From contig CANCJJ010000012.1 of the NCBI GenBank assembly GCA_947378305.1, positions 1 to 64,000 on the forward strand: a DNA stretch of 64,000 nt, read 5' to 3'. Each line of letters opens with the position of its first letter. The stretch's first letter is position 1. The position numbers and the translations under genes were made by a program. The notes beneath the pieces were generated by a model. It worked only from the letters and a program-made list of their open reading frames with translations, did no database searches and was not told where the DNA came from. The stretch comes from Phenylobacterium aquaticum (GTDB lineage: Bacteria > Pseudomonadota > Alphaproteobacteria > Caulobacterales > Caulobacteraceae). Below are positions 56,304 to 64,000 of this stretch, one piece after another.

Positions 56304-56312
56304 GTGCGCGCC

Positions 56313-57491
56313 TCAGGCCTGGGCCAGCTTGGGTTCGCGCGGCATGCCAAGCCCGCGCTCACTGATGATGTTTTTCTGAATCTGGGATGTGCCGCCGCCA
56401 ATGATGAGGCCCAGGAAATACATGTAGTTCCTTTGCCAGCTGCCCTGGTCCCGCAAGCCCGGCGTGTCGCCATATAGGGTGCCCATCTCGCCCATGACAT
56501 CAATGGCCAGGGCCTCCAGTTCGTGGCGGAGTTCTGTTCCCTGTAGCTTGACCACCAAACCGGCCAGACCGGCACCCTGGTGATTGACGGCGGCGGACAA
56601 GAGCCTCAGGTCATTGCATCTGAGGGCCAGGACACGGCCCTGAATCGCCATCAACCGGTCACGGAACACCGGATTGTCGATCGCCCGGACCCCGCCCACG
56701 GTCTCGGTCCGCATGAGGTCGATCAGGGCGTTGAGCCGGGTCTGCATCTGGTTGGGATCGGCCAGCGACCCGCGTTCATGGCCCAATATGGTATTGGCCA
56801 CCTTCCAGCCTTCTCCGCGCCGACCCACAATCTGCTCCTTGGGCACCCGCACGTCGGTGAAGAAGACCTCGTTGAAATTGGCTGCGCCGGTCATGTCGAC
56901 CAGGGGACGGATCTCGATGCCGGGGGTCTTCATGGAAAACAGCAGGAAGCTGATGCCCTGATGCTTGGGCGCGTCCGGTTCGGTTCGCACCAGACAGAAT
57001 ATCCAGTCCGCCAGATGGGCCGTGCTGGTCCAGATCTTCTGGCCATTGATCACCCAGTCATCCCCGTCGAGTGTGCCCCGGGTGGCCAGGTTGGCGAGGT
57101 CGCTGCCGGCATTGGGTTCGGAATAGCCCTGGCACCAGACCATTTCACCGCGCAGGGTCGGGCCAATGAAGTCGCGCTTCTGGGCCTCTGTGCCCATTTC
57201 CAGCAAGGTCGGGACCAGCATGGAAATCCCCTGGCCGCCCAGGCCCGTGGACACCTGGGCCCGGGAAAATTCCTCGGAAATGATCCGGGACTTGAGAATG
57301 TCGGGCTCGGCCCCAAACCCGCCATAGGCCTTGGGAATGGTCCGGGCCGCATAGCCATGGGCGATCAGAAGTGTCTGCCAGGCCAGGGCCTCGGGCCCGC
57401 CGCCCCGGGGGGCCTGGGTGCCATGGGTCTCCAGAAAGCTGCGAACCTCGCCGCGAAAGGCTTCATGTTCCGGGCTGTAGGACAGATCCAT
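56313..57491 (-). CDS. Acyl-CoA dehydrogenase, FadE26-like catalytic subunit
   Basis: This 392-aa flavoenzyme would introduce a 2,3-double bond into an acyl-CoA. It has 'MVWCQGYSEPNAGSDLANL' (FAD binding), 'WVINGQKIWTS', 'ANFNEVFFTDVRVP', 'ILGHERGS' with candidate base Glu239, and the C-terminal 'GLIIGGGTSQIQKNIISERGLG'. It lies immediately upstream of the smaller dehydrogenase (9-bp gap), an arrangement typical of alpha2beta2 enzymes acting on sterol side chains. Start at 57491 has GGGAG at 6 nt; a 22-codon extension is open. Confidence 0.93.
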   Translation of the reverse strand: MDLSYSPEHEAFRGEVRSFLETHGTQAPRGGGPEALAWQTLLIAHGYAARTIPKAYGGFGAEPDILKSRIISEEFSRAQVSTGLGGQGISMLVPTLLEMGTEAQKRDFIGPTLRGEMVWCQGYSEPNAGSDLANLATRGTLDGDDWVINGQKIWTSTAHLADWIFCLVRTEPDAPKHQGISFLLFSMKTPGIEIRPLVDMTGAANFNEVFFTDVRVPKEQIVGRRGEGWKVANTILGHERGSLADPNQMQTRLNALIDLMRTETVGGVRAIDNPVFRDRLMAIQGRVLALRCNDLRLLSAAVNHQGAGLAGLVVKLQGTELRHELEALAIDVMGEMGTLYGDTPGLRDQGSWQRNYMYFLGLIIGGGTSQIQKNIISERGLGMPREPKLAQA

Positions 57492-57581
57492 GGCGTCTCC
57501 CGATCCTTGATAATCTCGCCCCGCTATTCGGGGTCGTGTACAGACTTGACCCGTCACGGGTGAATGGCAAGCGCTGGACCC

Positions 57582-58769
57582 TCAGGGCACCAGATCCGTG
57601 TCCCGGGCCAGAATCCCGCGCTCCAGCAAGTCATGGACCTTGTCTGCCGAGAGGGCCAGCCAGTCGCTTAGCACCTCGACATTATGCTCGCCCCTGTGAG
57701 GGGCAGGCCCGCGGACCCCGCTCAGGGCATTGGAAAACCGGTAGGGCGATTGCGGGATGGGCCGGGTCCCGCCCTGCCGGTCATCGATCTCGATGATGGA
57801 GTGGCGATGGGCCAGGGTTGGCTGGGTGCGAAGCTCTGCCCCCGGGCGAAGCTGACCCCAGGCTATGTTCATTCGGTCCATGGCGGTGGTGACCTCGGCC
57901 CAGGTCTTCAGCCCTGCCATAAAGTCAGAGACAGCGGCCCTGCGGCTTGCAATCTTGGCCTCCAGATCACTGATCCCGGCAGAGGGGTCCGCCAGGGCCA
58001 GAACCCCGGTCAGTTGCCGCCAGAGCAGCCGAAAATCTGCGGACAGAAGGATGGGACCCGCGCCCGTTTCCCAGATGTCATTGGGCAGGCCCATGGTCGC
58101 CTCGGAATCCTCCAGTTCGTAATGAACCTGGTCATCCGTCACCAGGGTGGCGTCCACCATGGCCATGTCGATGTGCTGACCCTGCCCGGTCCTTTCCCGC
58201 AAGATGACTGCCGCCAGCAGGCCAATCAGTCCATGCAGGGAGGCATTGGTGTCGGCTACCGACAGAGGCAGGTCGCGGGCAGGCAACTTGTCCCGTCGCA
58301 GGGATCGCGCCAGCAGGCCAACCTCGGCATGAACAATCGGGGCATAGGCCGGTCGCCGGGATTCCGGGCCCTCCCGGCCAAAGCCTGAAATCGACAACAT
58401 GATCAGGCGCGGATTGATGGCCGCCAGAGCCTCATAGCCCAGCCCCAGGCGCGGCATGACATCGGGCCGATAGTTTTCAATCAGAATGTCGGCCTGGCGC
58501 ACCAGGTCAAACACCAGTTCCCGGGCCCCCTCCGCCCGAAGGTCGATGCAGATATTGCGCTTCCCGGCATTCTGCTGGTGATAATAGCCCGGCACACCGC
58601 CAAGCACCTTGCCCCAGGACCGGGTGACATCGCCGTCCGGCGGCTCGATCTTGACCACATCGGCCCCCAGATCATTCAGCATGCGTCCGGCAAAGGGACC
58701 CGCAAGCACGCGGGAAAAATCCAGCACCCGCAGACCTGCCAGGGGGTATTCAGCCGGAGCCTTCGTCAT
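57582..58769 (-). CDS. Family III CoA-transferase (CaiB/BaiF), second copy
   Basis: This 395-aa protein has 'LRVLDFSRVLAGPFAGRMLNDLGADVVKIEPP', 'NAGKRNICIDLR', 'ADILIENYRPDVM' and catalytic Asp173 in 'SVADTNASLHG'. It heads a minus-strand set followed by the two acyl-CoA dehydrogenases (90-bp gap), so it may supply their CoA-ester substrate. It is a distant paralogue of the transferase at 38001. AGGGAG lies 11 nt upstream. The MFS transporter at 58932 is divergent. Confidence 0.93.
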   Translation of the reverse strand: MTKAPAEYPLAGLRVLDFSRVLAGPFAGRMLNDLGADVVKIEPPDGDVTRSWGKVLGGVPGYYHQQNAGKRNICIDLRAEGARELVFDLVRQADILIENYRPDVMPRLGLGYEALAAINPRLIMLSISGFGREGPESRRPAYAPIVHAEVGLLARSLRRDKLPARDLPLSVADTNASLHGLIGLLAAVILRERTGQGQHIDMAMVDATLVTDDQVHYELEDSEATMGLPNDIWETGAGPILLSADFRLLWRQLTGVLALADPSAGISDLEAKIASRRAAVSDFMAGLKTWAEVTTAMDRMNIAWGQLRPGAELRTQPTLAHRHSIIEIDDRQGGTRPIPQSPYRFSNALSGVRGPAPHRGEHNVEVLSDWLALSADKVHDLLERGILARDTDLVP

Positions 58770-58931
58770 GGTCCATTATCTCCCTGAGGCGGACCGCATT
58801 CGGACCGGCGTTTTTCGAACCATATCCAAGCCGTCGGCAAGTTCCAGTCCGGACTTGATTGCCTGTTGACCTTCCACGGGAATTTGGAGCCAATGGCCCG
58901 GACGGGCACAGACCCGCGAGGAGGTCGTGCC

Positions 58932-60401
58932 ATGACAGCTGCGGATACATCTGCCGCGCCTGAGCCAAAAGGTCGGCTCGAAACCTCCACAAAGCTCTTC
59001 TATGGCCTAGGGTCGGTGGCCTTTGGGGTCAAGGACAACGGCTTTAGTTATCTCCTCTTGCTGTTTTACAACCAGGTCATCGGCCTCCCCGCAAGCCAGG
59101 TGGCCCTGGCCCTGACCCTGGCCCTGATCTTCGACGCCTTCATGGACCCCCTGATCGGCTATGCCTCTGACAACCTGCACAGTCGCTGGGGGCGCCGCCA
59201 TCCCTTCATGTATGCCGCAGCCTTGCCGGTCGCCCTGGGCTATATGGCCCTGTGGAATCCGCCCCACTGGGACCCTCAGGCCCTGTTCTGGTATCTGGTC
59301 GTCCTGTCCCTGGTGATCCGGACCTTCATCTCCTTTTACGAGGTGCCGAGCTCGGCCTTGGCCGCGGAATTCACCAGCGGTTACGATGATCGGTCCACCC
59401 TGCTCAGCTATCGGGTCTTCTTTGCCTGGATCGGCGGGCTCAGCATTCAGTTCCTGGCCTTTGCCGTCCTCTTGAAGCCGGATGCGACCCATCCCGTTGG
59501 CCAGCTTAATCCTGCAGGATATGCCCGCTATGGCCTGATCGCCGCCTGCATCATGTTTGTGGCCATACTGGTCTCGGCGGCCGGCACGCACCGCCACATT
59601 CCCACCATGCGCCCACCGCCGCCGCGCCGGAAATTGACCCTGGCCCAGAGCGCCAAGGAAATGCGCGAAACCCTGTCCAACCGTGCCTTCCTCTTTATCC
59701 TGGCCTCCAGCATTGCCACGGCCATTGCTGGCGGTCTGGTCGCCTCGATGAATGGCTATTTCAACACCTATTTCTGGGGCTTTTCCGCAAACCAGATTGC
59801 CGGTTTTACTTTGGGTGTCTTTCTGTCTGCCTTTATGGGCCTGGCACTCGGCCCACGCCTCTCGCGCTGGCTGGGCAAACGGCGTAGTGCCATGACCCTG
59901 CTCCTCCTGGCCGTTGCCATCCTGAGCACACCCATCATCCTGCGGCTGATGAACCTGGTTCCGGCCAATGGAAGCCCCGTGATCTTCTGGATCATCATGG
60001 TGACCTCCATATTGGGCACGGCCTGCGCCATTGTCGCGGGGGCCATGAGCGCCTCCATGGTGGCCGACGTGGTGGAGGTGGGCGAGCTCCGCACGGGCCG
60101 CCGGTCTGAAGGGGTCTATTTCGCGGCATCCTCCTTTGTCTCCAAGGCGGTCTCCGGCTTCGGTGTTCTGGGGGCGGGGGTATTGATCGACACCATTGGC
60201 CTGAAGACCGGCATGGCCCCGGATCAGGTCCCGCTTGATGTCCTGCGGCACATGGCACTGATTTACCTGCCCGTGGTGATCGGCCTCTATCTGGTCGGGC
60301 TCCTGCTTCTGTTCGGCTATGACATCACCCGGTCGTCCCATGCGGCGACCCTGCGCACCCTTTCGGAAAAGGGCGGGGAGGGGGCCTCCAGGGACGCCTG
60401 A
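58932..60401 (+). CDS. MFS transporter, GPH type, copy 2
   Basis: This 489-aa carrier parallels the one at 53745: 'FYGLGSVAFGVKDNGFSYLLLLFYNQVIGLPA', 'DPLIGYASDNLHSRWGRRHPFMYAAALPVALGY' and C-terminal twelve-helix topology ending 'GYDITRSSHAATLRTLSEKGG'. I choose ATG 58932 because GAGGAGGT precedes it; 22 upstream codons are open but unlikely. Two similar carriers in one block suggest import of related substrates or one importer and one exporter. Confidence 0.92.
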   Translation: MTAADTSAAPEPKGRLETSTKLFYGLGSVAFGVKDNGFSYLLLLFYNQVIGLPASQVALALTLALIFDAFMDPLIGYASDNLHSRWGRRHPFMYAAALPVALGYMALWNPPHWDPQALFWYLVVLSLVIRTFISFYEVPSSALAAEFTSGYDDRSTLLSYRVFFAWIGGLSIQFLAFAVLLKPDATHPVGQLNPAGYARYGLIAACIMFVAILVSAAGTHRHIPTMRPPPPRRKLTLAQSAKEMRETLSNRAFLFILASSIATAIAGGLVASMNGYFNTYFWGFSANQIAGFTLGVFLSAFMGLALGPRLSRWLGKRRSAMTLLLLAVAILSTPIILRLMNLVPANGSPVIFWIIMVTSILGTACAIVAGAMSASMVADVVEVGELRTGRRSEGVYFAASSFVSKAVSGFGVLGAGVLIDTIGLKTGMAPDQVPLDVLRHMALIYLPVVIGLYLVGLLLLFGYDITRSSHAATLRTLSEKGGEGASRDA

Positions 60402-60508
60402 TCCAGGGGTCTTTTACATCGCAGCACTATGGCTTAGAGGTAGCTGGCCTTGCGACCTCGTCGCCGGGCCAACCGGATCAATGACCGGACCATGGGGAGC
60501 GAAACGAC

Positions 60509-62197
60509 GTGAATCGGCAAGAGGCGATTGCCCAGCTAACCGCGGCAGACCAACCCTATGAACTCGTCGAAGTTGAAGCCCTGGGCCGCCGTTCCCGGGT
60601 CTTCAAGAACGCGCCGCCCACCCTGCGCGATCTCTATGCCACCACCCGCAGTGACCTGCCCTTCCTGGTCTATGAAGACGAGCGGCTGAGCTTTGAGGAT
60701 GTCTGGCAGAGCGCCTCGACCCTGGCCCATGTCCTGATCGATACCTATGGCGTCCAGCCCGGAGACCGGGTGGCGATTTCCATGCGCAACTTCCCCGAGT
60801 GGGTCATTGCCTTTAATGCGGCAACCTCGATCGGGGCCATTGTCGTGGCCATGAATGCCCTCTGGCAGCCACATGAGATGGCCTATGGCCTGACCGATTC
60901 TGCGCCCAAGGTTTTGTTTGCAGATCAGGAACGCCTGGACCGGCTGGCGGCAGCGAAGGGCGCCCCTGAGGGAATTGGCCTGATCGCGGTTCGCACCACC
61001 GCCCCCCTCCCGCCCGGGGCCGTGACCTTCGAGACCTGCATGGCCCGGCTCGGTCAGGTCGACATGCCGATGGTCGATATCGCCCCGGATGACGACGCCA
61101 TCATGCTCTACACGTCCGGCTCGACGGGCCACCCCAAGGGGGCCGTGTCCACCCACCGCAACATCCTGAGTGCCCTCCTGTCTTGGGAACTGGACGGTCA
61201 GGCCAATGTGCTGACGGGAAACCTTCCAGCGCCCCCTGCCGAGCCCGGGCCACAGGCCGCAACCCTGCTGGGGATCCCCCTGTTTCACGTCTCTGGCTCA
61301 AATGCCGTCTTCCTGTCGAGCTATCGGGCCCAGCGGCGCATGGTCAGCATGTACAAGTGGGACCCGGCCACGGCCGCCGACCTCATCGAGCGGGAGCAGA
61401 TTACCAGCCTCGTCGCCCCGTCAGCGGTCACGGGGGATCTTGTGGCTGAAGCCCGGCGCAGTGGTCGCAGCCTGAGTTCGCTTCAGGTCCTGGGCGGCGG
61501 CGGAGCCTCCCGCGCCCCGGAACAGGTCCGGGCCATTGACCAGACCTTTGCCAATGCCCGGCCCAATACCGGTTGGGGCATGACCGAGACCAATGCCATT
61601 GGCACCGGCATTATCGGCAAGGCCTATCTCGACCATCCCGCCAGCTCCGGCCAGGCCGCCTGCGTCCTCGACCTGCGGGTCGTCAATGAGGCGGGAGAGG
61701 ATCTGGGCCAGGGCCCGCGCGGCGAACTTCAGGTTCGCGGAGCGTCGATCATGCGCGGGTACTGGAACCGGCCAGATGCCAATGCAGAGACCTTCGACGG
61801 GGAATGGCTGCGCACCGGGGATGTGGCCTATATCGACGAGGACGGCTTTGTCTACATTGTCGACCGGATCAAGGACCTGGTCATTCGGGGCGGTGAGAAC
61901 ATCGGTTGCGGGGCTGTCGAGGCGGCCCTGCTGGAACATCCGGCGGTTCTGGAGGCCAGCGTCTATGGCGTACCGGATGAGCGTCTGGGCGAAGAAATCG
62001 GGGCGACCCTCTACACCCAGGCGCCGGTGAGCGAGGCCGAACTCCGCGCCTTTCTGGAGCCCCGGCTGGCTCGGTTCGAAATCCCGCGGTATGTTCACAT
62101 TTCGCCGGATCCCCTGCCGCGCATTGCCTCGGGCAAGATTCTGAAACGCCAGTTGCGGGACGAGGCCACCGTCCGCCTGGGGCTCGCCGGAGACTGA
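60509..62197 (+). CDS. AMP-forming acyl-CoA synthetase
   Basis: This 562-aa enzyme would activate a carboxylic acid to its CoA ester through an acyl-adenylate. It has the P-loop 'LYTSGSTGHPKGAV', 'NTGWGMTETNAIG' (A5), 'WLRTGDVAYIDEDGFVYIVDR' (A7-A8) and the C-terminal catalytic Lys in 'RIASGKILKRQL'. Start is GTG at 60509 with GGGGAG at 8 nt. It lies between a GPH carrier and an acyl-CoA dehydrogenase, so its substrate is probably the imported acid. Confidence 0.94.
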   Translation: MNRQEAIAQLTAADQPYELVEVEALGRRSRVFKNAPPTLRDLYATTRSDLPFLVYEDERLSFEDVWQSASTLAHVLIDTYGVQPGDRVAISMRNFPEWVIAFNAATSIGAIVVAMNALWQPHEMAYGLTDSAPKVLFADQERLDRLAAAKGAPEGIGLIAVRTTAPLPPGAVTFETCMARLGQVDMPMVDIAPDDDAIMLYTSGSTGHPKGAVSTHRNILSALLSWELDGQANVLTGNLPAPPAEPGPQAATLLGIPLFHVSGSNAVFLSSYRAQRRMVSMYKWDPATAADLIEREQITSLVAPSAVTGDLVAEARRSGRSLSSLQVLGGGGASRAPEQVRAIDQTFANARPNTGWGMTETNAIGTGIIGKAYLDHPASSGQAACVLDLRVVNEAGEDLGQGPRGELQVRGASIMRGYWNRPDANAETFDGEWLRTGDVAYIDEDGFVYIVDRIKDLVIRGGENIGCGAVEAALLEHPAVLEASVYGVPDERLGEEIGATLYTQAPVSEAELRAFLEPRLARFEIPRYVHISPDPLPRIASGKILKRQLRDEATVRLGLAGD

Positions 62198-62216
62198 AAA
62201 CACCCGATCAAGGCAC

Positions 62217-62235
62217 CTGACAGTTGCACAGTCAG
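62217..62235. promoter_or_regulatory. Dyad upstream of the third acyl-CoA dehydrogenase
   Basis: CTGAC at 62217-62221 and GTCAG at 62231-62235 are inverted, and GT at 62223-62224 pairs with AC at 62228-62229, making a 19-bp imperfect palindrome. It lies 61 bp before the start codon and is well placed for a repressor. Confidence 0.38.
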
Positions 62236-62296
62236 CATTTCTGCCGCTTTGTAAAATCCAACAGTATTGAGCGCTCAAGCACGAGGAACACAGGAC

Positions 62297-63619
62297 ATGA
62301 GCACCACCACCAGCACGAAAACCGGATCGGCCTTTGGCCTTAATCCCCAGGACGACCTGCACGACCTGAGAATGTCGGCCTCGGCCATGCCGCTGCTGGA
62401 GCATGTGCGGCGCTTTGTGAAGGACACGGTTCAACCCATGTCCGTGGAATTCTACAAGCTCGGCGAAAACCGGGCCGACCGCTGGGGCTATGCGCCCGGT
62501 CAGCTGGAACTGCTGGAAGCGGCCAAGGATCAGGCCAAGAAGGAAGGACTCTGGAACTTCTTCCTGCCCGACGCTGAAACCGGCGAAGGCCTGAAGAACC
62601 TCGACTATGCCTATATTGCCGTGGAGCTGGGCAAGAACCCCCTGTCCTCCGAAGTCATGAACTGCGCTGCGCCCGACACCGGCAATATGGAAGTCCTGGA
62701 GCGGGTCGGGACCCCGGCCCAGAAGGAAAAGTGGCTCAAGCCCCTGCTGAACGGCGAAATCCGTTCTGCCTTCGCCATGACCGAGCCGGATCGCGCGTCC
62801 TCGGATGCGAAAAACATCGGCATGACCGCCGTGCTGGAAGGCGACGAGTGGGTCATGAACGGGGAAAAGTACTACATTTCCGGGGCTGGCGATCCGCGCT
62901 GCAAGATCATGATCACCATGGTCAAGACCAGCCCCAACGCCCCGCCTCACAAGCAGCAGTCCCAGATCCTGGTGCCCATGGACACCCCCGGTGTTCAGGT
63001 TCTCGGCCCGATGAACGTCTTTGGCGAAGATGATGCGCCCCACGGCCACATGCATATCCGCTTCGACAATGTCCGAGTGCCCAAGGAAAACATGCTGCTC
63101 GGCGAAGGTCGCGGCTTCGAGATTTCCCAGCTGCGCCTCGGCCCCGGCCGGATCCACCACTGCATGCGCTCCATCGGCCAGGCCGAACGCGCGCTTGACC
63201 TGATGTGCACCCGTGGCCTGTCCCGTGAAGCCTTCGGCAAGAAGATTGCCTGGCTCGGCGGCAATGTGGAGGTCATCTCCCGGGCCCGGATCGAGATCGA
63301 GTCCATGCGTCTGATGGTCCTCAAGGCGGCGCGGGCCATGGATGTGCTCGGCAACCGTGAAGCCCGCGTCTGGGTGCACATGGTCAAGGCCCTGGTGCCG
63401 GAACGCGTCTGCAAGATCATCGATGACGCCATCCAGCTGCATGGCGCCACTGGCGTTTCGCAATGGACCCCGCTTGCCCGCATGTATACCGGCCAGCGCA
63501 CCCTGCGCATCGCCGATGGTCCGGATGCCGTTCACCACCTGGTGGTCGGCCGTCACGAGCTGCGTCAGTATGAAGGCGGCGGTGAGGACCAGACCTCAGC
63601 CGTCGTCTGGCGGAACTAG
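62297..63619 (+). CDS. Acyl-CoA dehydrogenase, ACAD10/11-like
   Basis: This 440-aa flavoenzyme has 'IRSAFAMTEPDRASSDAKNIG', 'WVMNGEKYYISGAGDPRCKIMITM', 'VFGEDDAPHGHMHIRFDNVRVP', 'GRGFEISQLRLGPGRIHHCMR' and the C-terminal 'QLHGATGVSQWTPLARMYTGQRTLRIADGPD'. The length and the 'GVS..TPLA' C-terminal motif place it with ACAD10/11-type enzymes, which take long or 4-hydroxy acyl-CoAs. AGGA precedes ATG 62297. It stands alone after the CoA ligase, ending in two hairpins. It is unlike the paired dehydrogenases at 55221-57491. Confidence 0.94.
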   Translation: MSTTTSTKTGSAFGLNPQDDLHDLRMSASAMPLLEHVRRFVKDTVQPMSVEFYKLGENRADRWGYAPGQLELLEAAKDQAKKEGLWNFFLPDAETGEGLKNLDYAYIAVELGKNPLSSEVMNCAAPDTGNMEVLERVGTPAQKEKWLKPLLNGEIRSAFAMTEPDRASSDAKNIGMTAVLEGDEWVMNGEKYYISGAGDPRCKIMITMVKTSPNAPPHKQQSQILVPMDTPGVQVLGPMNVFGEDDAPHGHMHIRFDNVRVPKENMLLGEGRGFEISQLRLGPGRIHHCMRSIGQAERALDLMCTRGLSREAFGKKIAWLGGNVEVISRARIEIESMRLMVLKAARAMDVLGNREARVWVHMVKALVPERVCKIIDDAIQLHGATGVSQWTPLARMYTGQRTLRIADGPDAVHHLVVGRHELRQYEGGGEDQTSAVVWRN

Positions 63620-63634
63620 GTCCTAAAAGATCGA

Positions 63635-63665
63635 ATGGCCGTTCGGGATCTCTCCGAACGGCCAT
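63635..63665. terminator. Strong hairpin after the dehydrogenase, possibly bidirectional
   Basis: ATGGCCGTTCGG at 63635-63646 pairs perfectly with CCGAACGGCCAT at 63654-63665 (12 bp, 7-nt loop). No T-run follows on the plus strand; on the minus strand a CTTTTAG follows. It may terminate the minus-strand gene or both. Confidence 0.6.
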
Positions 63666-63679
63666 CCGTTATCTGCGGC

Positions 63680-63745
63680 GGCCAGACCCTACCCAGTTTC
63701 TGGGCTCCAGTTTCTGGGCTCCAGGGTCTGGCCGTTTTGCTTTTT
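63680..63745 (+). repeat. Tandem 14-bp repeat inside an inverted repeat, ending in T-runs
   Basis: CCAGTTTCTGGGCT occurs twice head to tail at 63693-63706 and 63707-63720. It sits inside an 11-bp inverted repeat, GGCCAGACCCT (63680-63690) and AGGGTCTGGCC (63723-63733), followed by GTTTTGCTTTTT. The outer stem plus T-runs would act as a plus-strand terminator; the repeated unit probably arose by duplication within the loop. Confidence 0.6.
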
Positions 63746-63753
63746 GCTTGGAG

Positions 63754-64000
63754 CTATTTTGCTTCCGCGGTGGTCTTCATGGCCTTCAAAGCCCCTTCAA
63801 ACAGGGTCCGGCGCCGGTTGATATCGGCCGTCCTCGCGGCTTCATCCGGCAGGGCCGAGGCATCATAGAACAGGGTGTAGATCAGCTGGGACGAGGTCGC
63901 CGAGATCGGACGGGCCTCCAGGAAGCCATGGTAGAGGTCATAGGCCTTCCCTTGCGTGACGGGCTGGGTATAGCCATAGGACAGGTCTGTCTGGGCCACC
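63754..64000 (-). CDS. Hypothetical protein, C-terminal part (runs off the window)
   Basis: About 81 codons are visible on the minus strand, ending at 63754. A GTG at 63999 could be a start but is more likely internal, because the reading frame stays open to the edge. The visible part has 'YDLYHGFLEARP', 'TLFYDASALPDEAARTADINRRRTLFEGAL' and a basic C-terminus. No family is recognised. It is convergent with the dehydrogenase operon. Confidence 0.6.
   Translation of the reverse strand, partial: VAQTDLSYGYTQPVTQGKAYDLYHGFLEARPISATSSQLIYTLFYDASALPDEAARTADINRRRTLFEGALKAMKTTAEAK

Noticed and set aside
61421-63556. 711-aa open frame on the minus strand
   Set aside because: It is antisense to the CoA ligase and acyl-CoA dehydrogenase, both of which have complete conserved motifs; composition is typical of a GC-rich shadow.

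Overview
This is a GC-rich bacterial chromosome segment with dense, short-spaced operons. The gene content points to an alphaproteobacterium, most likely Caulobacterales (a Phenylobacterium- or Caulobacter-like organism). The evidence is an RcdA-type cell-cycle adaptor (DUF1465) with its DUF1192 partner beside a cysteine-free ribosomal protein L31, four large TonB-dependent receptors, the rubrerythrin/CCG-protein/DUF3501 trio, and a long acyl-CoA catabolic block. No rRNA, tRNA, CRISPR array, insertion sequence or prophage was recognised. The genus is inferred from gene content, not from a marker alignment.

Layout. Positions 1-2000 are a small accessory patch: the tail of a gene overlapping a GNAT toxin-like acetyltransferase, an unknown 128-aa protein, a start-less remnant of an MqsA-type antitoxin, and an exported low-molecular-weight phosphatase-like protein with a Lys-for-Arg change in its P-loop. 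Positions 2100-11400 hold housekeeping metabolism: an Lrp regulator divergent from alanine dehydrogenase, and isocitrate lyase divergent from a ScfR/RamB-type regulator (glyoxylate shunt, growth on acetate or fatty acids), then a first TonB receptor. Positions 11600-18700 contain rubrerythrin-CCG-DUF3501, an OpgC-like acyltransferase, a DUF998 protein, the glucan glucosyltransferase OpgH and a chorismate-lyase-like protein. Positions 18800-25500 contain thiE, an inositol-phosphatase family gene, a Tat-exported glycerophosphodiesterase with a possible leaderless start, an MsbA-like exporter, rpmE, rcdA and a quinone oxidoreductase.

Positions 25700-63620 form a catabolic region. Three outer-membrane TonB receptors (two in tandem) and two twin GPH-type inner-membrane carriers could supply substrate. 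An AMP-forming CoA ligase and two family III CoA-transferases would activate it. Three acyl-CoA dehydrogenases (two look like a heteromeric pair), two enoyl-CoA hydratases, an SDR, a 2,4-dienoyl-CoA-reductase-type flavoenzyme, a nitronate-monooxygenase-family flavoprotein, a thiolase and a single-chain biotin acyl-CoA carboxylase would degrade it. This combination resembles loci for cyclic terpenoid or steroid-like acids; the actual substrate is unknown. Embedded at 44.2-49.6 kb is a separate module: a PhnZ/MIOX-like HD protein, a heterodimeric ABC exporter with one degenerate ATPase site, a 64-aa membrane protein and a fatty-acid-desaturase-like di-iron enzyme.

The most interesting leads are the HD/ABC/desaturase module, the uncharacterised rubrerythrin-CCG-DUF3501 unit, the altered P-loop phosphatase, the antitoxin remnant, the paired acyl-CoA dehydrogenases with one apparently lacking its base, and several clean dyads that may be operators of the catabolic regulon. 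All functions are assigned by reading motifs; no database search was run.
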